Positions 15,615 through 24,785 of a stretch of DNA of 64,000 bases are shown piece after piece. A program made the position numbers and the translations under genes. The notes beneath the pieces were generated by a model. The model saw only the letters and a program-made list of their open reading frames with translations. It ran no database searches and was not told where the DNA came from. The stretch comes from Maricaulaceae bacterium EIL42A08 (lineage in GTDB: Bacteria; Pseudomonadota; Alphaproteobacteria; Caulobacterales; Maricaulaceae): the NCBI GenBank assembly GCA_024178355.1, contig JAMZNZ010000004.1:1-64000 (forward strand), read 5' to 3'. The number at the start of each line of letters is the position of its first letter. Position 1 is the first letter of the stretch.

Positions 15615-17666
15615 CTAGCGAGGATCTGGTGGATTATGCTCCATCAGAAACTCGGTTGCCGCCTCCAGCGTAATCTGACGGGTCCGCTGGAAAAGCAGGT
15701 TGTGGCCGTCGCCTTCAATCGCGACGTACTCAACCGGCTTGCCCGCTTCACGCACAGCGTCATACATGATCTCGGCCTGCTCTACAGGAACGATATCATC
15801 CTCTACGCCATGGATAAGCAGGAGCGGAATGTCAGTGTTGTCGATATTGCGCAGCGGCGAGATCGCAATCATCTGATCACGCTGGGTACGCCAGTCGCCT
15901 ATATACTCGGTCCAGTAGTCAACAGCGCCGGCACCACCGGGCTGATCTGCCTGCCAGTCCATCATCGTGAAGATGTCAGACACGGGCGCGCCAGCGATCG
16001 CACACTGGTAGAGCTCTGGGGTCAGGGCGTAGCCGGCAAGCGCGGCGTAGCCGCCATAGGACCAGCCCCAGATGCAGGCTCGATCTGCGTCAATGACACC
16101 TTGTTCGGCAAAGTGCAGAACAGCGTCAGAGACGTCATTCTGCATTGCGCGGCCCCACTCGCCGTGACCTTCACGTACAAAGTCGAGCCCTGAACCGCCC
16201 GAACCACGGAAGTTCGGCTGGAACACCGCGTAGCCCATATCGGCGAACGGTTGGGCAAACAGCGGATCAAAGCCGTAGGTGTCGCGCGCCTGCGGGCCGC
16301 CGTGTGGCACGACCAGGAAGGGCAGATTTTCAGCCGGACGGTCATTTGGCAGCGTGAGATATCCCCACAACGGCATGCCATCACGGGCCGTATACTCCAC
16401 GATCCGAACCGGATGCACCCGCTCCTGCGGAACCTCCGGGTAGGCCGTCGCCATGAAGTCGAGCGACCCTGAGGACCGGTCCAGCAGATAGTAATCCTGC
16501 GTGGTATCTCCGCCAGAGACGGAAATCACCATGCGATCACCAGACATGTCCCACGAAGTAATGGTAACGTCTGAAAGCGGGAACAGGTCATCAAGCTGCG
16601 ACTGAAGGGCCGCAAACTCTTCATCAAACCAGACATTTTGCTGGCGCTGTTCAGCCCAGGTCGCCCCAATCACGAGACCGGTACGCCAATCGGTCCGGAA
16701 ACCACCGAGGTCAAAACCATTGGTGTCCACGTGCGGACCGGAAATCTCGCCGGTGTCAGGATGGAACAGGTAAGCTGCGACCTCATCGCGATCGCGCAGC
16801 TGTGAAAACCAGATACCGCGACCCTGAACATCCTCACCTACAAGGTTGGACATCGCAGACAGCGCGCGGCGACCCCGGCGGCCAAAGCGCTCAAGTGTAT
16901 AGCCTTCTTCATAAATCAGGTCGCGTGAACGCCCTTCATACTGGAAGACCTTCCAGGAGCTGGAGTCCGTGTCGAAGTCCTGGCGGAGCAAAGGTTGTGT
17001 CTGGCTTTCATCAAGCAGCCAGTTCGACGTGAAACGCGTTCCGCGGATCAACCGGTCGGTATCGCCATCATCGAGATTGTAGCGATAAAGCGTGAACACA
17101 AAGGCGCGGCTACCGGCCCCGCGAGAAGCCGTCACGGAGTTGCCGACATCCTGAACGGTGCGCGCACTGATGACGATCTCGTCAGGGTCTGACGGGAGCA
17201 GCGACTCAATGCTCGCATCGGCGGGAAACTCGAGGTAATCGCGCTCTTCAAGATCGTAGATGACCCGGCGTGCAAAATCAGAATCTTCCGTGGAACCGCC
17301 GGGAATCCGGACACGTTCACGGTAGACAATCATGATGTAGCGGTCGCTCATCCACTGAACGCCGAACAGAAGTTCGTCGTCGATATTCTGGGAGAAGCCA
17401 GGAATCGCAAACGGTCGCTCGGACTGATCGATGCGGGTGATAACCGCATACATCTGATCTCGCTCGGCACCGGTGATAAAGGCAATCCGCTCTCCGTCCG
17501 GAGAGATATTCATCGAGCTGATATTCGAAAGCCGTGAATAGGCCTCCAGCGGCACAACGGTCTGGGCCGAAGCTGGCGCAGCAAGGCCTGTGGCCATGAG
17601 CGGCGCAGCGATCGCAGCACCCACAATTGCGCCTATACCGCGTTTGAGGCGGTTGATGACGTCCAT
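15615..17666 (-). CDS. S9-family (prolyl oligopeptidase-type) peptidase, exported
   Basis: 683 residues. A cleavable signal peptide ends about residue 35 (PASAQ), so the enzyme is periplasmic or secreted. The central part is a WD-like beta-propeller. The C-terminal alpha/beta hydrolase has Ser536 in GWSYGGYAAL, Asp623 in GVEDDIVP and His655 in GDGHNLLF, the catalytic triad of dipeptidyl-aminopeptidase/acylaminoacyl-peptidase type enzymes. I chose ATG 17666, which has AAGGGGA in front; an upstream ATG at 17681 would add five residues. It likely helps peptide scavenging, in keeping with the TonB receptor nearby. Confidence 0.92.
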   Translation of the reverse strand: MDVINRLKRGIGAIVGAAIAAPLMATGLAAPASAQTVVPLEAYSRLSNISSMNISPDGERIAFITGAERDQMYAVITRIDQSERPFAIPGFSQNIDDELLFGVQWMSDRYIMIVYRERVRIPGGSTEDSDFARRVIYDLEERDYLEFPADASIESLLPSDPDEIVISARTVQDVGNSVTASRGAGSRAFVFTLYRYNLDDGDTDRLIRGTRFTSNWLLDESQTQPLLRQDFDTDSSSWKVFQYEGRSRDLIYEEGYTLERFGRRGRRALSAMSNLVGEDVQGRGIWFSQLRDRDEVAAYLFHPDTGEISGPHVDTNGFDLGGFRTDWRTGLVIGATWAEQRQQNVWFDEEFAALQSQLDDLFPLSDVTITSWDMSGDRMVISVSGGDTTQDYYLLDRSSGSLDFMATAYPEVPQERVHPVRIVEYTARDGMPLWGYLTLPNDRPAENLPFLVVPHGGPQARDTYGFDPLFAQPFADMGYAVFQPNFRGSGGSGLDFVREGHGEWGRAMQNDVSDAVLHFAEQGVIDADRACIWGWSYGGYAALAGYALTPELYQCAIAGAPVSDIFTMMDWQADQPGGAGAVDYWTEYIGDWRTQRDQMIAISPLRNIDNTDIPLLLIHGVEDDIVPVEQAEIMYDAVREAGKPVEYVAIEGDGHNLLFQRTRQITLEAATEFLMEHNPPDPR

Positions 17667-17872
17667 GATGTTCCCCTTCATTTTCCCCGCCGCGAGTGTT
17701 GCAGCGTGGCTTTATGTGGGACAGAGATTATCGCATGAGCTTCGCGCGACAAGCGTTGAGGTTACATTTTGGTGAGCTATGAGCCATGTTTTGCATGTCT
17801 ATCGGGGTGGCGTGGTGCCGCAGGGCGCGCGATAGTGGCTTTCGCCGATTAAAGGACAAGAGGGTAACGACC

Positions 17873-18589
17873 ATGTTCCGTGTATTGTTTGCTGGCAGCT
17901 GCCTGGCTTTATCTGTTGGCGCAGGTCCGGCGCTGGCTCAGGAGGCCGATTCGGCCAGATCCGAACTCATGGCGAGGTGCGCGCAGATTGAATCTGATGC
18001 CGCACGTCTCGCATGTTTCGATATGGCGATGCGCGGTGGCGTGGCTGCTGCACGCCGGGCCATTGAAGAAGTCAATCGTGCAAATCCGTCCGCGCCGGTG
18101 GGAACCGGCACCGCGCCGCGCATGCCGGCGTCAGCGCCGTCGACAGCCTCTGGCACTCAGGCTCAGGCCGAAAATGAGGCTGGCGAGTTCGGGCGCGAGA
18201 GCGGTGGAGGCTTGAACCTGCCCGGCTTGCCGTCAGTGTCTGTGCCGAGCCTTCCTGATTTCGGCCGCGCTTTTGAAGGCGGCGCTGATCTGGCCGATGC
18301 CGAGCAATCGGGCCGGTCCATTCCGGACACGCAAATCCTCGAGCGCGACGCAGATGGTGATCCCGACCGCGTCCTGATGGTGGTGGATCGTATGTCCACC
18401 CATGGCTACAACACCAAGCGTTTCCACATGACCAATGGTCAGGTCTGGGAAGTTACTGACGGCTTTCGTTTTTCGGTGCCGCGCAATACAGACGAAATGA
18501 CCGCAGAGATCCGTACAGCGGGTGCGGGCGGCTACTTCCTCCGTCTTAATGGCGAGGGCCGCGCCATCCGCGTTCGCCGGATCGACTAA
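17873..18589 (+). CDS. Exported hypothetical protein with N-terminal RLACFD motif
   Basis: 238 residues with a signal peptide (cleavage near GPALAQ). After it, residues about 33-55 carry C-x-I-x3-AARLACFD, a short cysteine pair motif found at the start of several exported proteins such as VasI-like and phospholipase-A-like proteins. A low-complexity Ala/Pro/Ser linker follows. The C-terminal ~75 residues (RVLMVVDRMSTHGYNTKRFH, then GQVWEVTD) look like a small beta-domain. Function is unknown. The ATG is preceded by AGAGGG, and a strong terminator follows, so it is monocistronic. Confidence 0.8.
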   Translation: MFRVLFAGSCLALSVGAGPALAQEADSARSELMARCAQIESDAARLACFDMAMRGGVAAARRAIEEVNRANPSAPVGTGTAPRMPASAPSTASGTQAQAENEAGEFGRESGGGLNLPGLPSVSVPSLPDFGRAFEGGADLADAEQSGRSIPDTQILERDADGDPDRVLMVVDRMSTHGYNTKRFHMTNGQVWEVTDGFRFSVPRNTDEMTAEIRTAGAGGYFLRLNGEGRAIRVRRID

Positions 18590-18612
18590 CCCTTCCCTTC
18601 TGCCACACCAAC

Positions 18613-18645
18613 AAAAAGCCCGCGCCATCCGGCGCGGGCTTTTTT
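18613..18645 (+). terminator. Rho-independent terminator
   Basis: AAAAAGCCCGCGCC-atcc-GGCGCGGGCTTTTTT follows the exported hypothetical gene: a 14-bp stem, 4-nt loop and a run of six T. Confidence 0.95.
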
Positions 18646-18708
18646 GCGTCTTTTCGAATGGTGAAACAGCAGCCGCGCTAAAGGTCGCAAGTCCCTTGGG
18701 CCCGGCCA

Positions 18709-18744
18709 GAAAAGAAAAGGGCCCGCACCAGATGGTGCGGGCCC
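18709..18744 (-). terminator. Rho-independent terminator of the TonB receptor gene
   Basis: On the minus strand GGGCCCGCACC-atct-GGTGCGGGCCC is followed by TTTTCTTTTC. It is about 30 bp after the TonB-dependent receptor stop. Confidence 0.9.
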
Positions 18745-18774
18745 CAGTCTTAGGGTTCTAGATCGGCGAGCCGA

Positions 18775-21700
18775 TTAGAACTGCTTGGTGACGTTCACGA
18801 AGAGACGACGGCCAAGCAGGTCGTAACCCGAGCCCAGCTGAGCGTTCGACGATGCCTGGGTGGAACCCGAAGCATTCTGGTCGATGATCGCAGGCTCATC
18901 ATCAAAGATGTTGTTCACACCAGCGCGAACAATCCAGGTGTCCTGAGAGTAGGTCACCGAGAGGTCGTGGTAGAACATAGCGTCCTTGGACGTCACCACC
19001 GACGAGAAGTCGAGGTACGGAGTCGAAGGATCGTCCGTCTGGACACAGCCTGCAAGCTCACACGATGCGTAGACACGCTGGCCATACGGGAAGGCCGCAC
19101 CCGGAGTTGTGTCGTTGTAAATCGACGCCTGCTCACCGACGTAACGGGCACGCCACAGGGCGGACCAGTCACCACGGCTAACGCGGGTATTGACCGTACC
19201 GCGCCATTCCGGCGCACCCCAGTCACCAACCTGGTTGTTCACAACCGACTGGTCCGTGGTCTGGCTGAGGATCTCATCAGACCAGGTCCAGACGGTGTTC
19301 ACGTCCAGGTTAAAGCCACCGAAGAAGCTTTCCGGAACGTCGTAGTTGAAACGACCGTTGAAGTCAGCACCGGAGATTTCCGAACGGGACACGTTGAACG
19401 GCGTATTGTCCACGAAGGACAGCAGGCCGGTGTTCGGGTCACGCTGACGGCGTGCACAGAACGGGTCGTTCGGGAAGTTTGGCGAGTTGTAGCACTGGCC
19501 CAGGGAGAACGCGGTGCCCGGGATCGCGATGGAGTCTTCCACCTCGATGTTGAACACCGTGAAGCCCAGGGTCAGGTCGAACGCGTCGATGAACGGCTGT
19601 TCGAACACGGCGCCGTAGGAGTAGGCCGTTGAGGTTTCCGGATCGAGACCCGGGTTACCTGCACGGAAGGACTCGATGGACGGAACGCCGTTCAGGCCGA
19701 GAGCCGTCGGGTCAACACCTTCTGCGATACAGTTGGCGATAACCTGCGGGTCACGGTTGTCTTCGGTCGGATCGTAGACACCGGCATTGTTTGCCGCGGA
19801 CGGAACCACGCACGGATCAGCAAAGCCCGAGGTGAAGCCGGTCTGACCGCCCAGGAAGAGTTCGCGAACGTTCGGCGCGCGGAAAGACGTGCCGTAGGTT
19901 GCGCGGAAGGTCAGGAAGTCGGTTGGCGACCAGGAGCCACGTGCCGAGTAGGTTTCATTCTGACCATAGAACTCGTGATCGGTCAGACGCGCTGCCAGAT
20001 CGATGGTGAGGTCTTCAGCAAAAGCCTGGCCAGCAAGGACCGGGATCGACGCTTCGCCGTAGACTTCGAACAGGCCCACGTCACCACGAGAGTTACGGTC
20101 TGCAAAGAAGCCAGCTGCGCGGCCCTGACCAGCAACAGTGTCAACACCGGAGTCGATGCTGTCATTGCGCCATTCAGCACCCACCACAACGTTCAGATCG
20201 CCAGCCGGCAGAGCCAGGATCGGACCGGTGACAAAACCACCGAGGGTCTGCTGGTCAACCAGGGTCGTCACAGTGCGCTCAATCTCAAGATATTCACGCT
20301 CTGCAGCCGAAGCGAAGCCAACATTGGTCTGGCCGTCATTCGGATAGAGACCTGCGGCGAAGAGGTTAACCGGCACACAGCTGTCCGGACCCAGGAAGCC
20401 GAAGAGTTCCGCATCCTGCGGCGTGCCGCAGACGATGTTGCCATTACCATCATCACGCGAGGTATAGATGGTGTGACGCAAACGGTCTTCGTCGATTGCC
20501 GGACGCGAGGAGTAGCCCATGGAGCGGGTGTAACCGCCGAAGACTTCCCAGGACCATTCCGGTGCATTCAGAGCCGCCAGATCACCGGTGAAACCACCGA
20601 TGAGACGGGTCTGCTGAACTTCAATGTCAATATTACTGCGCTCAACAGGCGAGGCGAAGATCGGAACAACGTCGACGCCAAACGGGTTGAACGGGTTGGA
20701 GGCCGGCACGGTGGCGAAGATCTGGCCGTGGTAGCCACTCTTTACAGCCGTCTGGCTGTTGGAGTGCGAGGCTTCAACAAAGGCATTGATGCCCTCTATG
20801 CCGAAGATCGGCTCCAGGTCACGGTCCGCGGTGAAGAAGAGCGCCATACGCTGGGACTGCGGGATGATGTCATCGGCACCTTCCAGGTAGGACGAGCGAT
20901 AAGCTTCGTCCGTGGAAGTCCCCGTACCGAAGCCGGTACCAGCTAGCAGTGGACGGTCTTCGCCACCGTTGCGGTAAACGTCAACACCGAAGAGCGCCGG
21001 ATCATAAAGCGAGAAGTCCAGGTTGCCGTCCTGGAAGGCCGAGTAAACACGGATACGGTTGATGATCGAGCCTTCACACTCGGAGAGCACATTGCCGTCG
21101 GCATCCAGTTCGATGTCGCGCGAGCAGTAGGTGTTCTCGTTCGGGTCAAATGCCCAGTCGCGGTCCTGAACTTCAAGTGCGGTCTGGTTGAAGAATTCCA
21201 TTGCGAACATGAAGGACGAGCGCTCGGTGGAGTCACCCATCAGGATGTTCCAGCGCTGGGAGTCACCGCCGGACTGTTCCGGGACGCTCACAAAGCCGTC
21301 GACCTGCAGGCCGTCAAAGTTGTCACGCAGGATAACGTTCACCACGCCAGCAACAGCGTCAGAACCGTAAACGGACGACGCGCCATCGAGCAGGATGTCG
21401 ATGCGCTGGATGATGGAGGACGGGATCAGGTTCACGTCAGGAAGGGCCGGAGCACCTTCCACACCAGCCGGTGCGAAACGACGGCCGTTAATGAGAACCA
21501 GCGTACGGTCAGCCGAAAGGCCACGCAGCGACACGTTGTTGGCACCCGGGCCACCGTCGGTCACGAAGGACGAGGTGATGGTGCTGTCGAGCTGCACGCC
21601 CTGAGCCACGGTGGTCTGCTGCAGGATCTGTGCGGTGTCGATCAGACCGGAGTCACGGATCTCTTCCGAATCGATAACCTGAAGCGGTGCGGTGGAGGTG

Positions 21701-21888
21701 AAGGAGTCACGACGAATACGGGAACCCGTAACGACGATCGTATCTTCCTGCTCTTCCGCCTGTTCTTCCTGGTCGTCCTCATCAGCTTCCTGAGCCATGG
21801 CAGGCGATGCAGCCAGACCAACAGCGAAGAAGCCAGCGAGGATGGTGGAACGCAGAAGGCGTTCTTTATCCCAATTGCTCACGATCAT
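18775..21888 (-). CDS. TonB-dependent receptor
   Basis: About 1,037-residue outer-membrane receptor for TonB-energised import of a large or scarce substrate. A signal peptide (ends SPAMAQ) is followed by an acidic stretch and a TonB-box-like DTIVVTGSRI. The plug domain has NVSLRGLSADRTLVLINGRR and RIDILLDGASSVYGSDAVAG. The C-terminal barrel ends LFVNVTKQF with a terminal aromatic residue. Length and motifs match the large Caulobacter/Sphingomonad-type receptors; the substrate is unknown. The ribosome binding site AAGGGG touches ATG 21888 but is ideally spaced for the in-frame GTG at 21882, so the true start may be 21882. A terminator follows; the gene is monocistronic. Confidence 0.93.
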   Translation of the reverse strand: MIVSNWDKERLLRSTILAGFFAVGLAASPAMAQEADEDDQEEQAEEQEDTIVVTGSRIRRDSFTSTAPLQVIDSEEIRDSGLIDTAQILQQTTVAQGVQLDSTITSSFVTDGGPGANNVSLRGLSADRTLVLINGRRFAPAGVEGAPALPDVNLIPSSIIQRIDILLDGASSVYGSDAVAGVVNVILRDNFDGLQVDGFVSVPEQSGGDSQRWNILMGDSTERSSFMFAMEFFNQTALEVQDRDWAFDPNENTYCSRDIELDADGNVLSECEGSIINRIRVYSAFQDGNLDFSLYDPALFGVDVYRNGGEDRPLLAGTGFGTGTSTDEAYRSSYLEGADDIIPQSQRMALFFTADRDLEPIFGIEGINAFVEASHSNSQTAVKSGYHGQIFATVPASNPFNPFGVDVVPIFASPVERSNIDIEVQQTRLIGGFTGDLAALNAPEWSWEVFGGYTRSMGYSSRPAIDEDRLRHTIYTSRDDGNGNIVCGTPQDAELFGFLGPDSCVPVNLFAAGLYPNDGQTNVGFASAAEREYLEIERTVTTLVDQQTLGGFVTGPILALPAGDLNVVVGAEWRNDSIDSGVDTVAGQGRAAGFFADRNSRGDVGLFEVYGEASIPVLAGQAFAEDLTIDLAARLTDHEFYGQNETYSARGSWSPTDFLTFRATYGTSFRAPNVRELFLGGQTGFTSGFADPCVVPSAANNAGVYDPTEDNRDPQVIANCIAEGVDPTALGLNGVPSIESFRAGNPGLDPETSTAYSYGAVFEQPFIDAFDLTLGFTVFNIEVEDSIAIPGTAFSLGQCYNSPNFPNDPFCARRQRDPNTGLLSFVDNTPFNVSRSEISGADFNGRFNYDVPESFFGGFNLDVNTVWTWSDEILSQTTDQSVVNNQVGDWGAPEWRGTVNTRVSRGDWSALWRARYVGEQASIYNDTTPGAAFPYGQRVYASCELAGCVQTDDPSTPYLDFSSVVTSKDAMFYHDLSVTYSQDTWIVRAGVNNIFDDEPAIIDQNASGSTQASSNAQLGSGYDLLGRRLFVNVTKQF

Positions 21889-22100
21889 TCCCCTTAGTTT
21901 TGGATCGTTACCACGACGCGCATGCGCAGTGGCATCGTGCGGATGCATCCACACTTGCACCGGACTATGCGAACACAGACAGCCGTCAGTAAAGCGCGAC
22001 ACGCACTCTTATTCATGCTTCCAATGGCTTTGTCGCAAGATTGTTGCACAAACGCCATAGTCGGCCCGAAGTCGATTAACCTTAACGCAACCAATTGAGA

Positions 22101-22908
22101 ATGCTTGGAATGCCCGACAACCCACTTCGCGAAACACTGGAACGGTACGCAACGGCCACAGATGGGCCGACGCCGGATCGCCCTGAAGTGCCTTATGCCA
22201 TCTTCGTGACACCAAGAAGCGGAAGCACCTGGCTGGCCGAGCTTATGCGCGACCACGGGCTCGGGTTTCCAGACGAATGGCTGAATTTCGCGCGCCAGGA
22301 AGCCAACATCCGCAAGCATGGGCGGCGCGATCTCGCTGGCTACCTTCTCAGCACGTTGTCAGAGCATGAAGGCCCGTCAGGGGCATCGGGCGTGGAGCTA
22401 CCGCTGTTGCAGCTTATGTATGCGTTTAATTTAGATAATATTTTCAATATTTTAAGTCCAAAAACGAGGTTTGTATATTTACGCCGCTCGAACATAGTAA
22501 GACAGTCGATTTCGATGCATGTTGCCAAACAGACCGGTGTCTACCACGTCAGTGACGCCGATAGCCGATGGGCGGTGAGCGGTGAGCGGTGACCAGCTGG
22601 TGTACAGCCCGGCGGGTATAAAAGAGCAAATCCAAGGCATTCTTCACGACGAAATCTGGTTCGAGCGCATGTTTGATCGCCAGGCAATGCAGCCTCTGCG
22701 CCTCACTTATGACAACCTTAAAGAGGCTCCCGGGGAGACGATTGCCAGCATTGCGTCATTTCTTGGGGTCAAAGCGCACACCCCCGAGCAAAGAACGACG
22801 CGTGCAAGCCCGGTCACCCACGATGACGCTGCGCAATGGGAGGCCCGCTTCCTCAACGAAGAGGCAGACTTCCTGAAACAAGCCCTGAGCCAGCGACCTC
22901 AGCTTTAG
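22101..22908 (+). pseudogene. Stf0-type sulfotransferase, out of frame at a heptanucleotide repeat
   Basis: Two reading frames together make one Stf0-like PAPS-dependent sulfotransferase. The first (22101-22592) has the PAPS 5'-phosphosulfate loop TPRSGSTWLAELM and the 3'-phosphate-binding LRRSNIVRQSIS. The second (22582-22908) has the C-terminal RLTYDNLKEAPGETIASIASFL. They are separated by a frameshift at three exact tandem GCGGTGA copies (22572-22592). With two copies the reading frame is continuous (SRWAVSGDQLVY) to the stop at 22906-22908. Such enzymes sulfate carbohydrates or lipids. ATG 22101 or 22110 could start it. A strongly AT-rich patch (22426-22484) suggests foreign origin. This may be a phase-variable gene in its OFF state rather than a dead gene. 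Confidence 0.85.
22572..22592 (+). repeat. Heptanucleotide tandem repeat (GCGGTGA)x3 inside sulfotransferase gene
   Basis: Three perfect contiguous copies at 22572-22578, 22579-22585 and 22586-22592. Seven is not a multiple of three, so each gain or loss shifts the frame. Two copies restore the sulfotransferase frame and three stop it at TGA 22590-22592. Confidence 0.9.
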
Positions 22909-23099
22909 CCAGCAGCCCCGATTTCAGACCTGTGAGACCCGAAATCCGATCCAGTTCCCGGTGCTACACGCTTGCGAGCCAAAGGCAGATTGGCCTGCGC
23001 AGTGGACACGATTGACAGCGCGTATCTGGAAGCCCTATTACCCTCCGCTCTCACGGGTCTGCACGGCTCGGGAAAGCTTGAAGGCGAACCGCTTTTCAA

Positions 23100-23176
<77 letters not shown>

Positions 23177-23189
23177 TTTTCCTGTCCTT

Positions 23190-23261
23190 CCTCCCATCCG
23201 GTCAGTCGGTCCTCGCTCACGCTGCGGGCGGGCGGTCGCCCTTGCGAGCGCTAAAGCGCTC
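23190..23261 (-). repeat. Dispersed repeat family 1, copy C
   Basis: Read on the minus strand it begins GAGCGCTTTAGCGCTC (perfect inverted repeat), continues GCAAGGGCGACCGCCCGCCC and later GAGCGAGGACCGAC, and ends GGATGGGAGG. It matches copy B (33964-34058) over both ends, lacking about 20 internal bases. It lies between tRNA-Val and the WecG/TagA gene. Confidence 0.75.
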
Positions 23262-23382
23262 GGACATGCCTCATCCTGCAACGCCACAAGACCTCAGCGA
23301 TGGTCTCGAGCGATAGGTGGCATCTAAGTGGGCTGACATCGCGCCCGACTGAGCGGACGCGAAAGAGGACAGGCAACGCAGC

Positions 23383-24249
23383 CTAGAACAACGCCTTTTC
23401 AAGCTCGCGTTCATAACGCTTGAGCTTGTTGCGGGCTTTGCGCCATTCCAGCCAGAGGAAGGCCACCTTCGGCCCCTCCACCAGATAGCGCCTCCACATG
23501 CGCCTGGGTTCTTCAGCGAGGCGATGAAGCCATTCAAGGCGGGCGCGCTGCATCCAATTGGGCGCGCGACGCGCCTCTCCGGACAGGAAATCAAGCGAAG
23601 CGCCAACACACAGCCCGACACCGGTGCAGTCGCCACGGTCCAGACACGCCTCTGCCACCAGCTCCTGCTGGGGTGAGCCGACGCACAGGAACACGAAGCG
23701 CGCAGGGTTCTTCGCCACGAATTTCGCGCACGCAGCAATGGCTTTGGGATTATCCTTCAGGCCCATGGGCGGCTCGTGCCAGCGCACATCGGTCAGGCCA
23801 TAACGGGCCTTAACACCCTCAACGACAGACTGACTGCCGCCAATGATGGTCACGGTCTCGTCTGGCTCAATAGCGGTTTCGAACAGGCGCTCGGTCAGGT
23901 CAGACCCTGGCGTCACGTCGACCTTTTCGCCCGACATGGCCGCGATCATTTCAAGCACGCGGCTATCGCAAACGGTCAGCCAGGCTTGCGCGTAGAGCGG
24001 GGCAAGCACCCCATCACGGCGCAGGCGCACCAGGTGGTCGACATTCGGCGTGACCACAAACTCAAACGGCTTGGACGGGTCGCGCTCGGTGATGCGCTGA
24101 ACCGCGGTATCAAAGCTGATCCGGTCAAAGACTGAATTTAAAAACCAGATATGACGCGCCTTGCGGCGGCGATCGCCCTCACCCTCGGGGCGGGGATCAC
24201 CAGCAGGAGCTGCCTTGAGCAGGTCTTCCAAAGACGTGTGCGCGTTCAT
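23383..24249 (-). CDS. WecG/TagA/CpsF family glycosyltransferase (GT26)
   Basis: 288-residue glycosyltransferase adding an N-acetylmannosamine-type or uronate sugar to a lipid-linked intermediate in surface polysaccharide synthesis. The family motifs are visible: VVTPNVDHLVRLRRD with the catalytic-region Asn/Asp, ADS-like VCDSRVLEM, TPGSDL, TIIGGS, and FVFLCVGSPQQEL. The C-terminus has a basic amphipathic stretch (RARLEWLHRLAEEPRRMWRR) typical of membrane attachment. An N-terminal extension of ~30 residues is charged and probably disordered. No other polysaccharide genes adjoin it, so the acceptor cannot be named. The ATG start has a weak ribosome binding site. Confidence 0.92.
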   Translation of the reverse strand: MNAHTSLEDLLKAAPAGDPRPEGEGDRRRKARHIWFLNSVFDRISFDTAVQRITERDPSKPFEFVVTPNVDHLVRLRRDGVLAPLYAQAWLTVCDSRVLEMIAAMSGEKVDVTPGSDLTERLFETAIEPDETVTIIGGSQSVVEGVKARYGLTDVRWHEPPMGLKDNPKAIAACAKFVAKNPARFVFLCVGSPQQELVAEACLDRGDCTGVGLCVGASLDFLSGEARRAPNWMQRARLEWLHRLAEEPRRMWRRYLVEGPKVAFLWLEWRKARNKLKRYERELEKALF

Positions 24250-24365
24250 GAGTCCCGTTTTGCTCCACAGATCACTGTTTCAAAACGGACTGCGCAAAAT
24301 GCATACCGCATCCAAACCGGGCCCGGCGCGCATCATGACAGGTAAGCCATGTTTGAGAGCCCGCA

Positions 24366-24785
24366 ATGCCCCTGTCCCGCCCGTTAATCACAGCCCTTTG
24401 CGCAAGCGCGGCTGCGGTCCTTGGGGCTGCGCTGCTCACCAGCGAGCCACCGCGCAGCACCGCTGTGGTCGAGGTGCAGCTAGGCCCGATACTTGTTGCC
24501 TTCGGCAGTCAAAACGACGCGATCAGCGTGCGGGCCGAAACGTGCCTGCGCCAGGGGTGCCCTCTCTTAAGCGTCAGAAACAGCCTGGTGTCAGGCCCCA
24601 CGCTTCAAGGCGCGCCAGGCGAAACGGGCCGGGTGCAGCGCCTGCAGCCCATCGCGCTCGAGACAGGCCGGCTCTCCGCACAAGGCGCTGGCAATCTCCT
24701 CAGCCAGGAGGGGCGCGTGAGCGAAGCCTCTCGCTCCCAAAGCACTGAGCAGGACTGGACCGCTGAGGCCCTGCCCGACACCTGA
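24366..24785 (+). CDS. Possible exported hypothetical protein, partly antisense to mnmC
   Basis: 139 codons. The first 75 lie in the 341-bp space between the glycosyltransferase and mnmC; the last 64 overlap the 3' end of mnmC on the other strand. The N-terminus (ITALCASAAAVLGAALLTSE) looks like a signal peptide or membrane anchor, and GAGAG precedes the ATG. The remainder has no recognised motif, and its overlapping half is probably a by-product of mnmC codon structure. It may be a real small exported protein or a chance ORF. Confidence 0.35.
   Translation: MPLSRPLITALCASAAAVLGAALLTSEPPRSTAVVEVQLGPILVAFGSQNDAISVRAETCLRQGCPLLSVRNSLVSGPTLQGAPGETGRVQRLQPIALETGRLSAQGAGNLLSQEGRVSEASRSQSTEQDWTAEALPDT

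Noticed and set aside
19975-20946. 323-codon plus-strand open frame
   Set aside because: Antisense to the TonB receptor barrel; no recognisable domain.
22075-22085. CtrA half-site pair TTAACCTTAA upstream of the sulfotransferase
   Set aside because: Spacing between TTAA elements is two bases instead of seven.
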